From contig NZ_CP132359.1 of the NCBI RefSeq assembly GCF_030758975.1, forward strand, positions 4,726,505-4,790,504: a stretch of DNA of 64,000 nucleotides, read 5' to 3'. A model generated the notes under the pieces. It was given only the letters and a program-made list of their open reading frames with translations, was not told the DNA's origin and did not search any database. The position numbers were made by a program, and so were the translations under genes. This document shows positions 56,226 to 64,000 of this stretch, piece after piece; within the stretch, counting starts at the first letter, position 1, and each line of letters starts with the position of its first letter. This DNA comes from Bosea beijingensis (GTDB lineage Bacteria; Pseudomonadota; Alphaproteobacteria; Rhizobiales; Beijerinckiaceae).

Positions 56226-57440
56226 TCACACTCGCTCGGCGAGCCATGCGCCAATGCCGACCGCTGCGGCAACGCCCGTCGCGAAACTGGCCTGCAGCAG
56301 ATAGCCGCCGGTCGGCGCCTCCCAGTCGAGAATCTCGCCGGCGACGAAGACGCCCGGCAGGCGCTTCAGCATGAAGCCGTCGTCGCAGGCGTCACGGGCG
56401 ATGCCGCCGGCCGTCGAGATGGCGCGTGCGATCGGCATGGGCGCAGCGAGCCGCAGCGGCGCCGCCTTGATCAGCGACGCGAGCGCGTCCGGCTCGTCGG
56501 GGAGCGCTGCTCCCGCCGCATCGCGCAGCAGGGCGATCGCGGCAGGGGCGAGGCCCGCCGCCTTGCGCAGGTGGTTGCTCAACGTCTCGCCCTTGCGGCG
56601 CTTCGCGAGGCGGGCGGCTAGCTCCGGCTCCGTGAGATCGGGCCGCAGATCGATCGCGATCATGGCCACGCCGTCACGCGCGATCGCCTCGCGGATCGGC
56701 GCCGACAGCGCATAGATCACGCCGCCCTCGATGCCGTCCGCATCGATCATCGCTTCGCCGGCCGCCGTTTCGTCCCCACACCGGACAACGACGCGCTTTA
56801 GAGGCTGGCCAGTGAAGCGCTCCCTCATCTGCGGCGACCAGGCGACAGTGAAACCGCCATTGGCCGGGCGGAGCGGCGAGACACAGACGCCGCGCGCAGC
56901 CAGCAGCGGCGCCCAGCCGCCATCGGAGCCGAGGCGAGGCCAGCTCGCACCGCCGAGCGCCAGCAACGTGGCATCCGGACGAACCGTTTCGATTTCGCCG
57001 CCGGCCAAACGGAATGTCAGAGCGCCATCGGTATTCCAACCGGTCCAGAGCCGGCCGGCCGAGAGCGTCACGCCCAGCGCGTCGAGCCGGCCGAGCCAGG
57101 CCCGCAGCAGCGGCGAGGCCTTCATCGCCCGCGGAAAGACACGGCCGCTCGAACCGATGAAGGTCTCCGCGCCAAGCCCGTCGGCCCAGTCGCGCAAGGC
57201 TTGCGGCGGGAAAGCGCGAAGGGCCGGCTCCAGCCAGCCGCTTGCCCCGCGATAGCGGCGAAGGAAGACGTCGAACGGCTCGGAATGGGTGAGGTTCAGG
57301 CCGCCGCGCCCGGCGAGCAGAAACTTGCGGGCCGGCGAGGCCATGCGCTCGTAGATCGTGACGCGATGCCCGGCACCGGCCAGCCGCTCGGCGGCGATCA
57401 GGCCTGCGGGGCCGGCGCCGATGATGGCGATATCGGGCAT
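56226..57440 (-). CDS. BaiN/HI0933-type FAD-dependent oxidoreductase (TIGR03862-like)
   Basis: 404-residue flavoprotein. FAD motif AIIGAGPAGLIAAERLA near the N-terminus, then the SPARKFLLAGRGGLNLTHSE block, TLLALGGASWPRLGSDG, and the C-terminal FVAGEILDWEAPTGGYLLQA that closes the FAD site; these are the hallmarks of the BaiN/HI0933 family. The start at 57440 has AAGGAA five bases upstream. Actual substrate of most members is unknown. A palindromic repeat lies just upstream. Confidence 0.9.
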   Translation of the reverse strand: MPDIAIIGAGPAGLIAAERLAGAGHRVTIYERMASPARKFLLAGRGGLNLTHSEPFDVFLRRYRGASGWLEPALRAFPPQALRDWADGLGAETFIGSSGRVFPRAMKASPLLRAWLGRLDALGVTLSAGRLWTGWNTDGALTFRLAGGEIETVRPDATLLALGGASWPRLGSDGGWAPLLAARGVCVSPLRPANGGFTVAWSPQMRERFTGQPLKRVVVRCGDETAAGEAMIDADGIEGGVIYALSAPIREAIARDGVAMIAIDLRPDLTEPELAARLAKRRKGETLSNHLRKAAGLAPAAIALLRDAAGAALPDEPDALASLIKAAPLRLAAPMPIARAISTAGGIARDACDDGFMLKRLPGVFVAGEILDWEAPTGGYLLQASFATGVAAAVGIGAWLAERV

Positions 57441-57460
57441 GCGTTCCTTACCCCTCATCG

Positions 57461-57569
57461 GTCATCCCGGGCGACCAAAGGGAGACCCGGGGTCCATTCC
57501 AGGGCCTTTCCTTGGAGGTTCAGGAATGGATCCCGGATCGGCGCGGCTTCGCCGCTTGTCCGGGATGAC
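57461..57569. repeat. Palindromic repeat, family 2 (GTCATCCCGG type), copy D
   Basis: Begins GTCATCCCGGGCGACC and ends GTCCGGGATGAC. Inside, GGTCCATTCC is mirrored by GGAATGGATC, so the element folds as a long stem with two nested dyads. It separates the flavoprotein and YnfA-like genes, which are divergent. Confidence 0.8.
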
Positions 57570-57646
57570 CACGTCTTTCCGTCTTGCGTGGCATGGCTTT
57601 AGACTGGCGGCCTCTAACCGCAAAGCCCCGAGACCCACCGCCCGCC

Positions 57647-57967
57647 ATGCCGACCATCGCCACCTATATCGCCGCCGCGCTCTTCGAGATCGCCGGCTGC
57701 TTCGCCTTCTGGGGCTGGCTCCGGCTCGGCAAGCCGATCTGGTGGCTGCTACCGGGGCTGGTCTCGCTCGGGCTCTTCGCCTGGCTGCTGACATTGGTCG
57801 AGAGCGCGGCGGCGGGACGCGCCTTCGCGGCCTATGGCGGGGTCTATATCGCCGCCTCGCTCGGCTGGCTCTGGACGGTCGAGGGGATCAGGCCCGATCG
57901 CTGGGACCTGACCGGCGGCGCCATCTGCCTCGCCGGCGCCGCGATCATCCTGGCCGCGCCGCGCTGA
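57647..57967 (+). CDS. YnfA/UPF0060-family membrane protein
   Basis: 106-residue protein with four hydrophobic helices ([20 protein letters not shown] to about residue 105). [15 protein letters not shown] and the C-terminal [14 protein letters not shown] are typical of the YnfA family, small multidrug-resistance-related membrane proteins. The ATG at 57647 is the natural start; the longer frame would add an unlikely basic extension. Ends 9 bases from the stop of the convergent Na/Pi gene. Confidence 0.85.
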   Translation: MPTIATYIAAALFEIAGCFAFWGWLRLGKPIWWLLPGLVSLGLFAWLLTLVESAAAGRAFAAYGGVYIAASLGWLWTVEGIRPDRWDLTGGAICLAGAAIILAAPR

Positions 57968-57976
57968 AGGCCGGCC

Positions 57977-59704
57977 TTACCCGCCCGAATGCGCGGCGGG
58001 GATGAGCACGGCCGGCGTCTCGCGCTGCGCAGCGGCAGCCTTCGTGTCGCGCAGGCGGCTCTCGCGCAATTCGTTGGCGCTCTCCAGGATCGGATAGGCG
58101 ATCGAGACGATATGGCCGTGGATGCGCTTGAGATCGCGGATGATGTCGAGATGGATCGCGCTGGTCTCGATCGATTCAGGGCGGCCCGAGCGCAGGCGCT
58201 GGAAATGACTGTCGGTGGCGCGCCGCTCGGCATCGCGCATCGCCGCCTTGTCGGCGAAGAGCTGGCGGGCGAGCACGAGATCGCGCGTCGCGAACACGTT
58301 GAGCGCCAGCGCCAGCGCCGAGGCGACGCGATGGTGGAAATCGCGGATCTCGGCCAGCCCCTCCGGCGAGAAGGCATAGCGCTTGCGGATCTTCTTCTCG
58401 GCGAGCTCGCGCAGGTTCTTGTCGATGATGTCGCCGATATGCTCCAGGTTCGTGATCAGGGTGATGATCTCGAACAGGCGCCGGCTCTCCTCCTCGGAGA
58501 GCTCGTTGCGGGAGACCTTGACCAGATAGAGCTTGATCGACTCGTGGATGGTGTCGACACCGTCATCGGCCTGGGCGATGGCACGAGAGAGCTTGAGCTC
58601 GTCCTTCTCCAGCAGAGTCATGGTATCGCGCAGCATGCCCTCGACGCGGTCGCCCAGGCGCAGGGCCTCGCGCATCGCGCCGGCGAGCGCCTCCGTCGGA
58701 CTGTCGAGCGCGTTGGGATCGAGATAGCGCGGCGTCACCGCTTCCGCCTTGTCCTCCTTGCCGGGCATGAAGCGCTCGACCAGCGCCGAGATCGGCCCGA
58801 CGAAGGGCAGGAAGACCAGGGCGCCTACGACATTCAGCACGACGTGGAACTCGATGGCGAGCCGGGCCGGCGAAGAGGAGAAGCCGAGGAGCCAGGCCGA
58901 GAGCGGGCCGACGAAGGGCAGCACCGCGAGAGCCAGGACCACGCGCGTCAGCAGGTTGCCGACGGCGGCGCGGCGCTGGGCGGCAGGCGCGCCGAGCTGG
59001 TCGAGCACCGGGATCACGGCATTGCCGAGATTGGCGCCGATGACCAGCGTCAGCGCGGTGGCGGGCGGGAACAGGCCGGAAGCCGCGAAGGTCGCGACGA
59101 GCAGGATGATCGCGATCGAGGAATGCACGAGCCAGGTCGCGGCGATGGCGGCGAGGATGCCGAGCAGCGGCTCCGAGCCCATGGCGGCCAGGACGACGCG
59201 GAAGGTCGGCGACTGCGCCAGCGGGGCGGCGGCCGCATTGAGCTCGATCAGCGAGAGCAGGATGAGACCGACACCGACCAGCACGCGGCCGATATTGCGC
59301 GCGCGCTCCATCGCCTCGCTGGAGAGATACATGGCAACGCCGATGGCGACGCAGAGCCCCCAGAGCCAGCCCAGATCCATCGAGATGACGAAGGCGGCGA
59401 GCGAGGTGCCGAGATTGGCGCCGAGCAGCACCGCGAGCGCCATGGCCGGCACGATCAGGGCCTGACCGGCGAAGGAAGAGACCAGCAGCGTCGTCGCCGT
59501 CGAGCTCTGCAGCACCATGGTCACCGCGACGCCGCTGCCGAAAGCGGCGAAGCGATTGCGCGTGAAACTCTGCAGCGCCTGCCTGAGCTGAGAACCGAAG
59601 GCGCGCATCGCGCCGGTTCGCACCAGCCTGACCGCCCAGATCAGCAGCGCGACGCCACCGGCAAGATGGATCAGGATGTTGGTTGCGCTCTCGCCCGTGG
59701 CCAT
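57977..59704 (-). CDS. Na/Pi cotransporter family protein with PhoU-like domain
   Basis: 575-residue membrane protein. Two Na/Pi cotransport repeats, marked by MVLQSSTATTLLV and IAATWLVHSSIAIILLV (QSS/HSS motif), about eight transmembrane helices in the first 310 residues, and a C-terminal cytosolic PhoU-like helical domain (DTIHESIKLYLVKV to about 550). Imports phosphate with Na+. The AT-rich stretch upstream (59745-59790) with ATCAATTTTTGAT is promoter-like. Phosphate control is plausible but no Pho box was identified. Confidence 0.9.
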   Translation of the reverse strand: MATGESATNILIHLAGGVALLIWAVRLVRTGAMRAFGSQLRQALQSFTRNRFAAFGSGVAVTMVLQSSTATTLLVSSFAGQALIVPAMALAVLLGANLGTSLAAFVISMDLGWLWGLCVAIGVAMYLSSEAMERARNIGRVLVGVGLILLSLIELNAAAAPLAQSPTFRVVLAAMGSEPLLGILAAIAATWLVHSSIAIILLVATFAASGLFPPATALTLVIGANLGNAVIPVLDQLGAPAAQRRAAVGNLLTRVVLALAVLPFVGPLSAWLLGFSSSPARLAIEFHVVLNVVGALVFLPFVGPISALVERFMPGKEDKAEAVTPRYLDPNALDSPTEALAGAMREALRLGDRVEGMLRDTMTLLEKDELKLSRAIAQADDGVDTIHESIKLYLVKVSRNELSEEESRRLFEIITLITNLEHIGDIIDKNLRELAEKKIRKRYAFSPEGLAEIRDFHHRVASALALALNVFATRDLVLARQLFADKAAMRDAERRATDSHFQRLRSGRPESIETSAIHLDIIRDLKRIHGHIVSIAYPILESANELRESRLRDTKAAAAQRETPAVLIPAAHSGG

Positions 59705-59862
59705 TTTCGTGCGGTCTTTCCCCGATTCAGGGCTTCATCTTCGGCCAAATCTATCAATTTTTGATTAGCCAACTCAACAGAAATACACACTGAAAGTGCT
59801 GATATTTGGGCAGTGCCCTCAAGCCGCGCAGACCAGTGGATGGGTGCCGGATTCCGCGGCGC

Positions 59863-60930
59863 TCAAGCCGGCGGGATCAGCGTCACGCCCTTGTTCGCGA
59901 AGGACACGGCGACCGGGCTGCCCGGCTCCAGCATCTCGCGCCCGCCATACTGCACGACGAAGAGCTCGCCGACCTCGGTCTCGACCATGATGTCCAGATG
60001 ATTGCCGAGATAAGCGCATTTGCGAATCGTGCCGGGGAGCGAACCGGCCTGCCCCGTCCCACCCAGCAAGAGCGCTTCAGGACGGATCGCGACCTTGGCG
60101 GGACCGATACCGAGACCACGCGCCGGCAGGTTGACCGTGGCGGTGCCGATGGCGACATCGGCACGTCCGTCCGCCACTGCCTTCACGGTGACATCGACCA
60201 GATTGGCGTCGCCGATGAAGTCGGCGACGAAGGCGTTGGAGGGCTGTTCGTAGAGGTCGCGCGGCGCTCCTTCCTGCGCGATCCGGGCATTCGACATCAC
60301 GATGATGCGGTCGGAGACGGCGAGCGCCTCCTCCTGATCATGCGTGACATAGGCCACGGTCAGGTTGAGGTCCTGCTGCAGTTCCCGGATTTCCTCGCGG
60401 ACGCGGCGGCGTAGCTTCGCGTCGAGATTGGAGAGCGGCTCGTCGAAGAGCAGCACCTGCGGCTCCAGCACCAGGGCGCGGGCGACCGCGACGCGCTGCT
60501 GCTGGCCGCCCGAGAGTTCGGACGGGTAGCGGTTCTCGAAGCCCTTCAGGCCGACCAGCGCCAGCTTCTCCAGCGCCATCTGCCTGGCCTGCTCCTTGCC
60601 GAGCCCCTTCACAGTCGGACCATAGGCGGCGTTGTCGAGCACACTCATATGCGGAAAGAGCGCATAGGACTGGAACACCATCGAGACGTCGCGGTCGGCG
60701 GCCGAGAGCTTGGTGACGTCCTTGCCGCCGATCAGGATCTGGCCCTCGCTGGCGATCTCGAGGCCCGCGATCATGCGCAAGGTCGTGGTCTTGCCGCAGC
60801 CGGAAGGGCCGAGCAGCGTGACCAGCTTGCCGGCCTCGATGGTGAAGTTGATGTTGTCGACCGCCGTCACCGCGCCGTAGCGCATGGAGACGTTGCGGAA
60901 TTCGACGGAAGCGGGTCCGGCCTTGGCCAT
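59863..60930 (-). CDS. Iron(III)-type ABC importer ATPase (FbpC/PotA-like)
   Basis: 355-residue ATPase. Walker A LLGPSGCGKTTT, signature SELSGGQQQRVAVARAL, Walker B LLFDEPLSNLDAKLR, H-loop THDQEEALAVSD; a C-terminal TOBE-type domain begins near NAFVADFIGDANLVD. Fbp/Afu-type iron importers and some putrescine or phosphonate importers share this pattern. The fused permease starts 15 bases upstream on the same strand, and the binding protein lies beyond it, giving a complete importer. Confidence 0.9.
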   Translation of the reverse strand: MAKAGPASVEFRNVSMRYGAVTAVDNINFTIEAGKLVTLLGPSGCGKTTTLRMIAGLEIASEGQILIGGKDVTKLSAADRDVSMVFQSYALFPHMSVLDNAAYGPTVKGLGKEQARQMALEKLALVGLKGFENRYPSELSGGQQQRVAVARALVLEPQVLLFDEPLSNLDAKLRRRVREEIRELQQDLNLTVAYVTHDQEEALAVSDRIIVMSNARIAQEGAPRDLYEQPSNAFVADFIGDANLVDVTVKAVADGRADVAIGTATVNLPARGLGIGPAKVAIRPEALLLGGTGQAGSLPGTIRKCAYLGNHLDIMVETEVGELFVVQYGGREMLEPGSPVAVSFANKGVTLIPPA

Positions 60931-60945
60931 CTTGGGTCTCTGTCC

Positions 60946-63153
60946 TTATCCGATCGCGGGGGCCGGGGCCGGTGCGGTAACAGTGGCGGTGCGGGCCCGC
61001 CGGCCGAGCTTGCGCTCGCCGACGAGGAACTGGATGAGCACGATCCCGAGCGCCATGAAGACGATCAGCACCGAGGAATAGGCGATGGCGAGGCCGAATT
61101 CGCCCGCCTCGACGCGCCCGACGATATAGGCGGTGGAGAGATTGTACTCGGCCGAGACCAGGAAGATCACGGCGCTGACCGCCGTCATAGAGCGCACGAA
61201 GGAATAGACCAGCGCGGAGACCAGTGCCGGCTTGAGCAGCGGCAGCACCACGCGCCAGAGCGTGGTGAAGCTGCGGGCGCGCAAGGTCGTCGAGGCCTCG
61301 TCCAGGCTCTTGTCGATCTGCGAGAGGCCGGCGATGCCGGAGCGCACGCCGACCGGCATGTTGCGGAAGACGAAGGCGATGACGAGGATCAGGCCGGTGC
61401 CGGTGATCTCGACCGGCGGCACGTTGAAGGCGAGGATATAGGCGACGCCGAGCACCGTGCCGGGAATGGCGAAGGAGAGCATCGTCGCGAATTCGAGCCC
61501 GGCGCGGCCGCTGAAGCGCTGGCGCGTCAGCAGATAGGCGGTGAGCAGGCCGATCACCGCCGTCAGGGGGGCCGAGATCGCGGCGACCTTCACGGTGGTG
61601 AAGAAGGACGGCCAGGCCGAGCCCTGGAAATAGAGGCCGTTGCTGAAGTCGATCGAGAAGCCGGTGAGATAGTGCTGCAGCGTCGGCGTGTAGTCCCGAC
61701 CCATATTGCGGACGAAGCCGCCGACCAGGATGACGATGTAGATCACCACCGTCAGCGCGACCCAGGGCACGATCACGGCGGCGGAGAGCCAGGTGATGCG
61801 ACGCGGCAGCGGCGTCGGCAGGCCGGCATCGCCCTTGCCGGTGACGGTCGTGTAGGACTTGTCGCCGAGCCAGCGCTGCTGCACCCAGAAGGCGCCCAGC
61901 GTGAAGGCAAGCAGCACGATGGCCAGCACCGCCGCCTGCCCCTGATTGTAGGAGGCGCCGACCACGGCGAAGAATATCTTGGTCGAGAGCACCTCGAAAT
62001 TGCCGCCGAGCACCAGCGGATTGCCGAAATCGGCCATGCTCTCGACGAAGCCGAGCAGGAAGGCATTGGCGATGCCGGGCCTGAGCAGCGGCCAGGTCAC
62101 GGTGCGGAAGGTCTGCCAGCGCTTGGCGCCGAGCGTCTGCGAGGCCTCCTCGAGGCTGGGCGAAATGCCCTGCACCACGCCGATCAGAACGAGGAAGGCG
62201 ATCGGCGCGAAGGCCAGCACCTGCGCCAGCAGCACGCCCGGCAGGCCGTAGAGCCAGCGCGAGCGCGGGATGTCGAACCACTCGTAGAGCAGGGTCGAGA
62301 CGGCGCCGGCGCGGCCGAAGAGCAGGATCAGCGCAAGGCCGATAACGAAGGGCGGGGTGATGATCGGCAACACCGTCAGCGCCCGCATGACGCGCTTGCC
62401 GGGCATCCCGGTGCGCAGGATCAGCAGGGCGCAGGCGAGACCGAGCAAGGTGGTGATGACGCCGCAGAGCACGGCCAGGATCAGGGTGTTCCAGGCGACG
62501 CCGCAATTGACGTTGGCGCTGAGGCAGCCCAGCCCCCAGATCGAGGAATCGAGGAAACGCTCGATGAAGGCGGAAGGCGCGAAGGCGCCGTTCTGGTCGA
62601 CCAGCGCGCTCTTCAGGATGATCGCGACCGGGAAGAAGATGAAGATGCCGATCAGCAGGACGACGAGACCGATCGTCGAGGTCGTGAAGAGGTCGCCGCG
62701 GCAGACGCCGCGATAGGCCAGACCGTGGCAGAGCAGGAAGAGCAGCGAGAGCAGCGTCAGGAAGGCGCCGCCGCCGATACCGCGCTGGGAGGCTCCGGCG
62801 CCGCCGAGCAAGGCGGCGAGCCAGGAGATGCCCTGATCCTTCAGCACGATCGAGAAAGCCTGGGCGAAGAACAGGGTCATCCCGAGCAGGCCGGCCCAGA
62901 GCAGCACTGTCGCGGTGCGCTGGCGGTCGGCACTGCCCCAGAAGAGCGTCGCAGCGGCGAGCGCGACACCGATCGGCAGGAGCCAGGGCGCCTGACCGGA
63001 GAGGGCGAGCGCCAAGGCGCTGCCAGCCTTGCCGAACGGATATTCGGCGAGCCAGGCCCAGTTCGTCAGGCTCATGCCCTCGACAAGGTACCAGGGCATC
63101 AGCGCATAGCCGAGCCAGCCGATCAGCAGCACGAGTCTCGTCGCTGGCGCCAT
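60946..63153 (-). CDS. Iron(III)-type ABC importer permease, fused two-unit form (FbpB-like)
   Basis: 735-residue permease with two BPD inner-membrane halves in one chain, about 12 transmembrane helices. EAA-type loops: ISPSLEEASQTLGAKRWQTF in the first half and QIDKSLDEASTTLRARSFTT in the second. Fused permeases are standard in the FbpB/AfuB/SfuB group of iron transporters. About 60 hydrophobic N-terminal residues precede the first half. Start at 63153; ribosome-binding site not obvious. Followed by the ATPase. Confidence 0.9.
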   Translation of the reverse strand: MAPATRLVLLIGWLGYALMPWYLVEGMSLTNWAWLAEYPFGKAGSALALALSGQAPWLLPIGVALAAATLFWGSADRQRTATVLLWAGLLGMTLFFAQAFSIVLKDQGISWLAALLGGAGASQRGIGGGAFLTLLSLLFLLCHGLAYRGVCRGDLFTTSTIGLVVLLIGIFIFFPVAIILKSALVDQNGAFAPSAFIERFLDSSIWGLGCLSANVNCGVAWNTLILAVLCGVITTLLGLACALLILRTGMPGKRVMRALTVLPIITPPFVIGLALILLFGRAGAVSTLLYEWFDIPRSRWLYGLPGVLLAQVLAFAPIAFLVLIGVVQGISPSLEEASQTLGAKRWQTFRTVTWPLLRPGIANAFLLGFVESMADFGNPLVLGGNFEVLSTKIFFAVVGASYNQGQAAVLAIVLLAFTLGAFWVQQRWLGDKSYTTVTGKGDAGLPTPLPRRITWLSAAVIVPWVALTVVIYIVILVGGFVRNMGRDYTPTLQHYLTGFSIDFSNGLYFQGSAWPSFFTTVKVAAISAPLTAVIGLLTAYLLTRQRFSGRAGLEFATMLSFAIPGTVLGVAYILAFNVPPVEITGTGLILVIAFVFRNMPVGVRSGIAGLSQIDKSLDEASTTLRARSFTTLWRVVLPLLKPALVSALVYSFVRSMTAVSAVIFLVSAEYNLSTAYIVGRVEAGEFGLAIAYSSVLIVFMALGIVLIQFLVGERKLGRRARTATVTAPAPAPAIG

Positions 63154-63242
63154 GGTTGCCCTGCCCTCACATTTCCCGTCGGCCCGAACCGGTTGCCCCG
63201 GCTTTCACGGCCCAGCCCTTGTCTTGCGCCCGAACCTCCAGC

Positions 63243-63338
63243 GTCATCCCGGACGCAGCGAAGCGAAGTTCCGGGAGCCATGCCGGAGCGCATCCGGCGG
63301 AGGTTCAGGCATGGATCCCCGGTCAAGCCCGGGATGAC
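63243..63338. repeat. Palindromic repeat, family 2 (GTCATCCCGG type), copy E
   Basis: Begins GTCATCCCGGACGCAGC and ends AAGCCCGGGATGAC. Contains GGAGCCATGCC mirrored by GGCATGGATCC, so a long folded element. It lies between the binding-protein stop and the fused-permease start within a probable operon. Confidence 0.8.
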
Positions 63339-63384
63339 GGCGTGTTTCCGAGATGGCCTGGAAACACGCCGGAAAGACGCAGCC

Positions 63385-64000
63385 TTACTTCGGCAGCGCC
63401 TTGACTTCCTTGTCCCACTTGGCGAGCAGGCGGGTGCGCTCGGCCGAGGAGCCGTATTTCACGAAGTCGTAGTTGATCAGCTTCATCTGATCCATCTTCG
63501 GCGACTGCGCCGGCACCGGCGAAGCCTTGTTCGACGGCACCTGATAGGACTTCGCGGGAGCGGCGAGCGCCTGCGCGGCCGGGGTCAGGGCCCAGTCGTA
63601 GAACTTCTTGGCATTGTCCAGGTTGCGCGCGCCCTTGACGATCGACATCGAGCCGATCTCGTAGCCCGTGCCCTCGCAGGGCGCGACCGGCTTGATCGGA
63701 TCGCCCTGCACGGCGAAGACCACCGCGTCATGGATGAAGACGATGCCGACGGCGGTCTCGCCGAGGCTCGCGGCCTTGGCCGGCGCGGCGCCCGACTTGG
63801 TGTACTGGCTGATGTTCTTGTGCAGGGCCTTGAGGTATTCGAAGCCCTTGTCCTCGCCCATGAGCTGGATCACCGTCGCCAGCAGGTTATAGGCCGTGCC
63901 CGAGGAATTGGGATCGGCGACCTGGACGTCGTCCTTCAGCTTGGCATTGAGCAGATCAGCCCAGCATTTCGGCTCGGGGATGCCCTTCGCCTTGATCTGG
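63385..64000 (-). CDS. Iron(III)-type ABC importer binding protein, 5' end outside window
   Basis: The C-terminal 204 residues of a periplasmic substrate-binding protein (reads QIKAKGIPEPKCWADLLNAK from the window edge). DPNSSGTAYNLLATVIQLMG and FIHDAVVFAVQGDPIKPV resemble FbpA/AfuA-type and 2-aminoethylphosphonate-type proteins. The start, signal peptide and ligand-binding N-lobe lie past 64000, so the ligand cannot be judged; iron is favoured by the fused permease. 231 bases separate it from the permease start, with a palindromic repeat in between. Confidence 0.85.
   Translation of the reverse strand, partial: QIKAKGIPEPKCWADLLNAKLKDDVQVADPNSSGTAYNLLATVIQLMGEDKGFEYLKALHKNISQYTKSGAAPAKAASLGETAVGIVFIHDAVVFAVQGDPIKPVAPCEGTGYEIGSMSIVKGARNLDNAKKFYDWALTPAAQALAAPAKSYQVPSNKASPVPAQSPKMDQMKLINYDFVKYGSSAERTRLLAKWDKEVKALPK

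Noticed and set aside
60338..62506. 722-codon minus-strand frame overlapping the permease and ATPase
   Set aside because: Out of frame with both recognised proteins and Arg/Ala/His-rich.

Overview
The window is a GC-rich (well above 60% by eye), densely coded chromosomal segment from an alphaproteobacterium. The gene families, the Lrp/AsnC and GntR-FCD regulators, the NAD-dependent molybdenum formate dehydrogenase cluster and the dispersed intergenic palindromes point to Hyphomicrobiales (Rhizobiales), perhaps a Bosea-like genus; that genus guess is inference only. I saw no rRNA, tRNA, CRISPR array or insertion sequence. Most of the window looks like stable core genome, with a few small accessory insertions.

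Layout. 1-5.3 kb: the 5' part of fabI, a DnaJ-family co-chaperone, a small lipoprotein, then pdxH, an SDR, a Nudix hydrolase, a TIGR02301-type exported protein and a small conserved protein. 5.3-17.6 kb: mostly amino-acid and aldehyde metabolism: Gfo/Idh oxidoreductase, gamma-glutamyltransferase-like enzyme, threonine ammonia-lyase, LysR regulator, ornithine cyclodeaminase with a divergent Lrp regulator, aldehyde dehydrogenase, aldo/keto reductase, a second Lrp regulator, a MocR-type regulator and a DUF983 protein. 17.7-23.4 kb: complete branched-chain 2-oxoacid dehydrogenase operon (E1alpha, E1beta, E2, E3) with its divergent Lrp-type regulator.

23.5-33.6 kb: an LLM flavin oxidoreductase, then a formate-oxidation locus: a LysR regulator, fdsG-fdsB-fdsA-fdhD-fdsD with ATGA-type overlaps, and an OFA-family (oxalate/formate) MFS transporter. 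Two ATAG-N7-CTAT dyads between the regulator and fdsG are good operator candidates. 33.7-35.0 kb: an ABM-fold protein, an OsmC protein, and an AT-rich orphan with an immunity-protein-like look.

35.1-43.2 kb: a peptide/opine-type ABC importer (two ATPases, two permeases, one binding protein) with an amidohydrolase embedded in the same operon and a divergent GntR-FCD regulator with a clear paired operator. The amidohydrolase lacks the usual N-terminal HxH metal motif and carries an in-frame 21-bp tandem duplication; the substrate is unknown. 43.2-48.7 kb: an alpha/beta hydrolase and a cytochrome c preceded by a dyad and an FNR/FixK-like box, then NhaA, a Nudix hydrolase, two small membrane/exported proteins, a 0.6-kb gene-free stretch and a GNAT acetyltransferase.

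48.9-56.2 kb: an AT-rich orphan gene, uvrB with long N- and C-terminal extensions, and a single-polypeptide MmeI-like (type IIG/IIL) restriction-modification enzyme, then a DUF2945 protein. This is the most accessory-looking part of the window. 56.2-64 kb: a BaiN/HI0933-type flavoprotein, a YnfA-family membrane protein, a Na/Pi cotransporter with a PhoU-like tail, and an iron(III)-type ABC importer (ATPase, fused two-unit permease, binding protein cut by the window end). Two families of intergenic palindromic repeats recur through the window.
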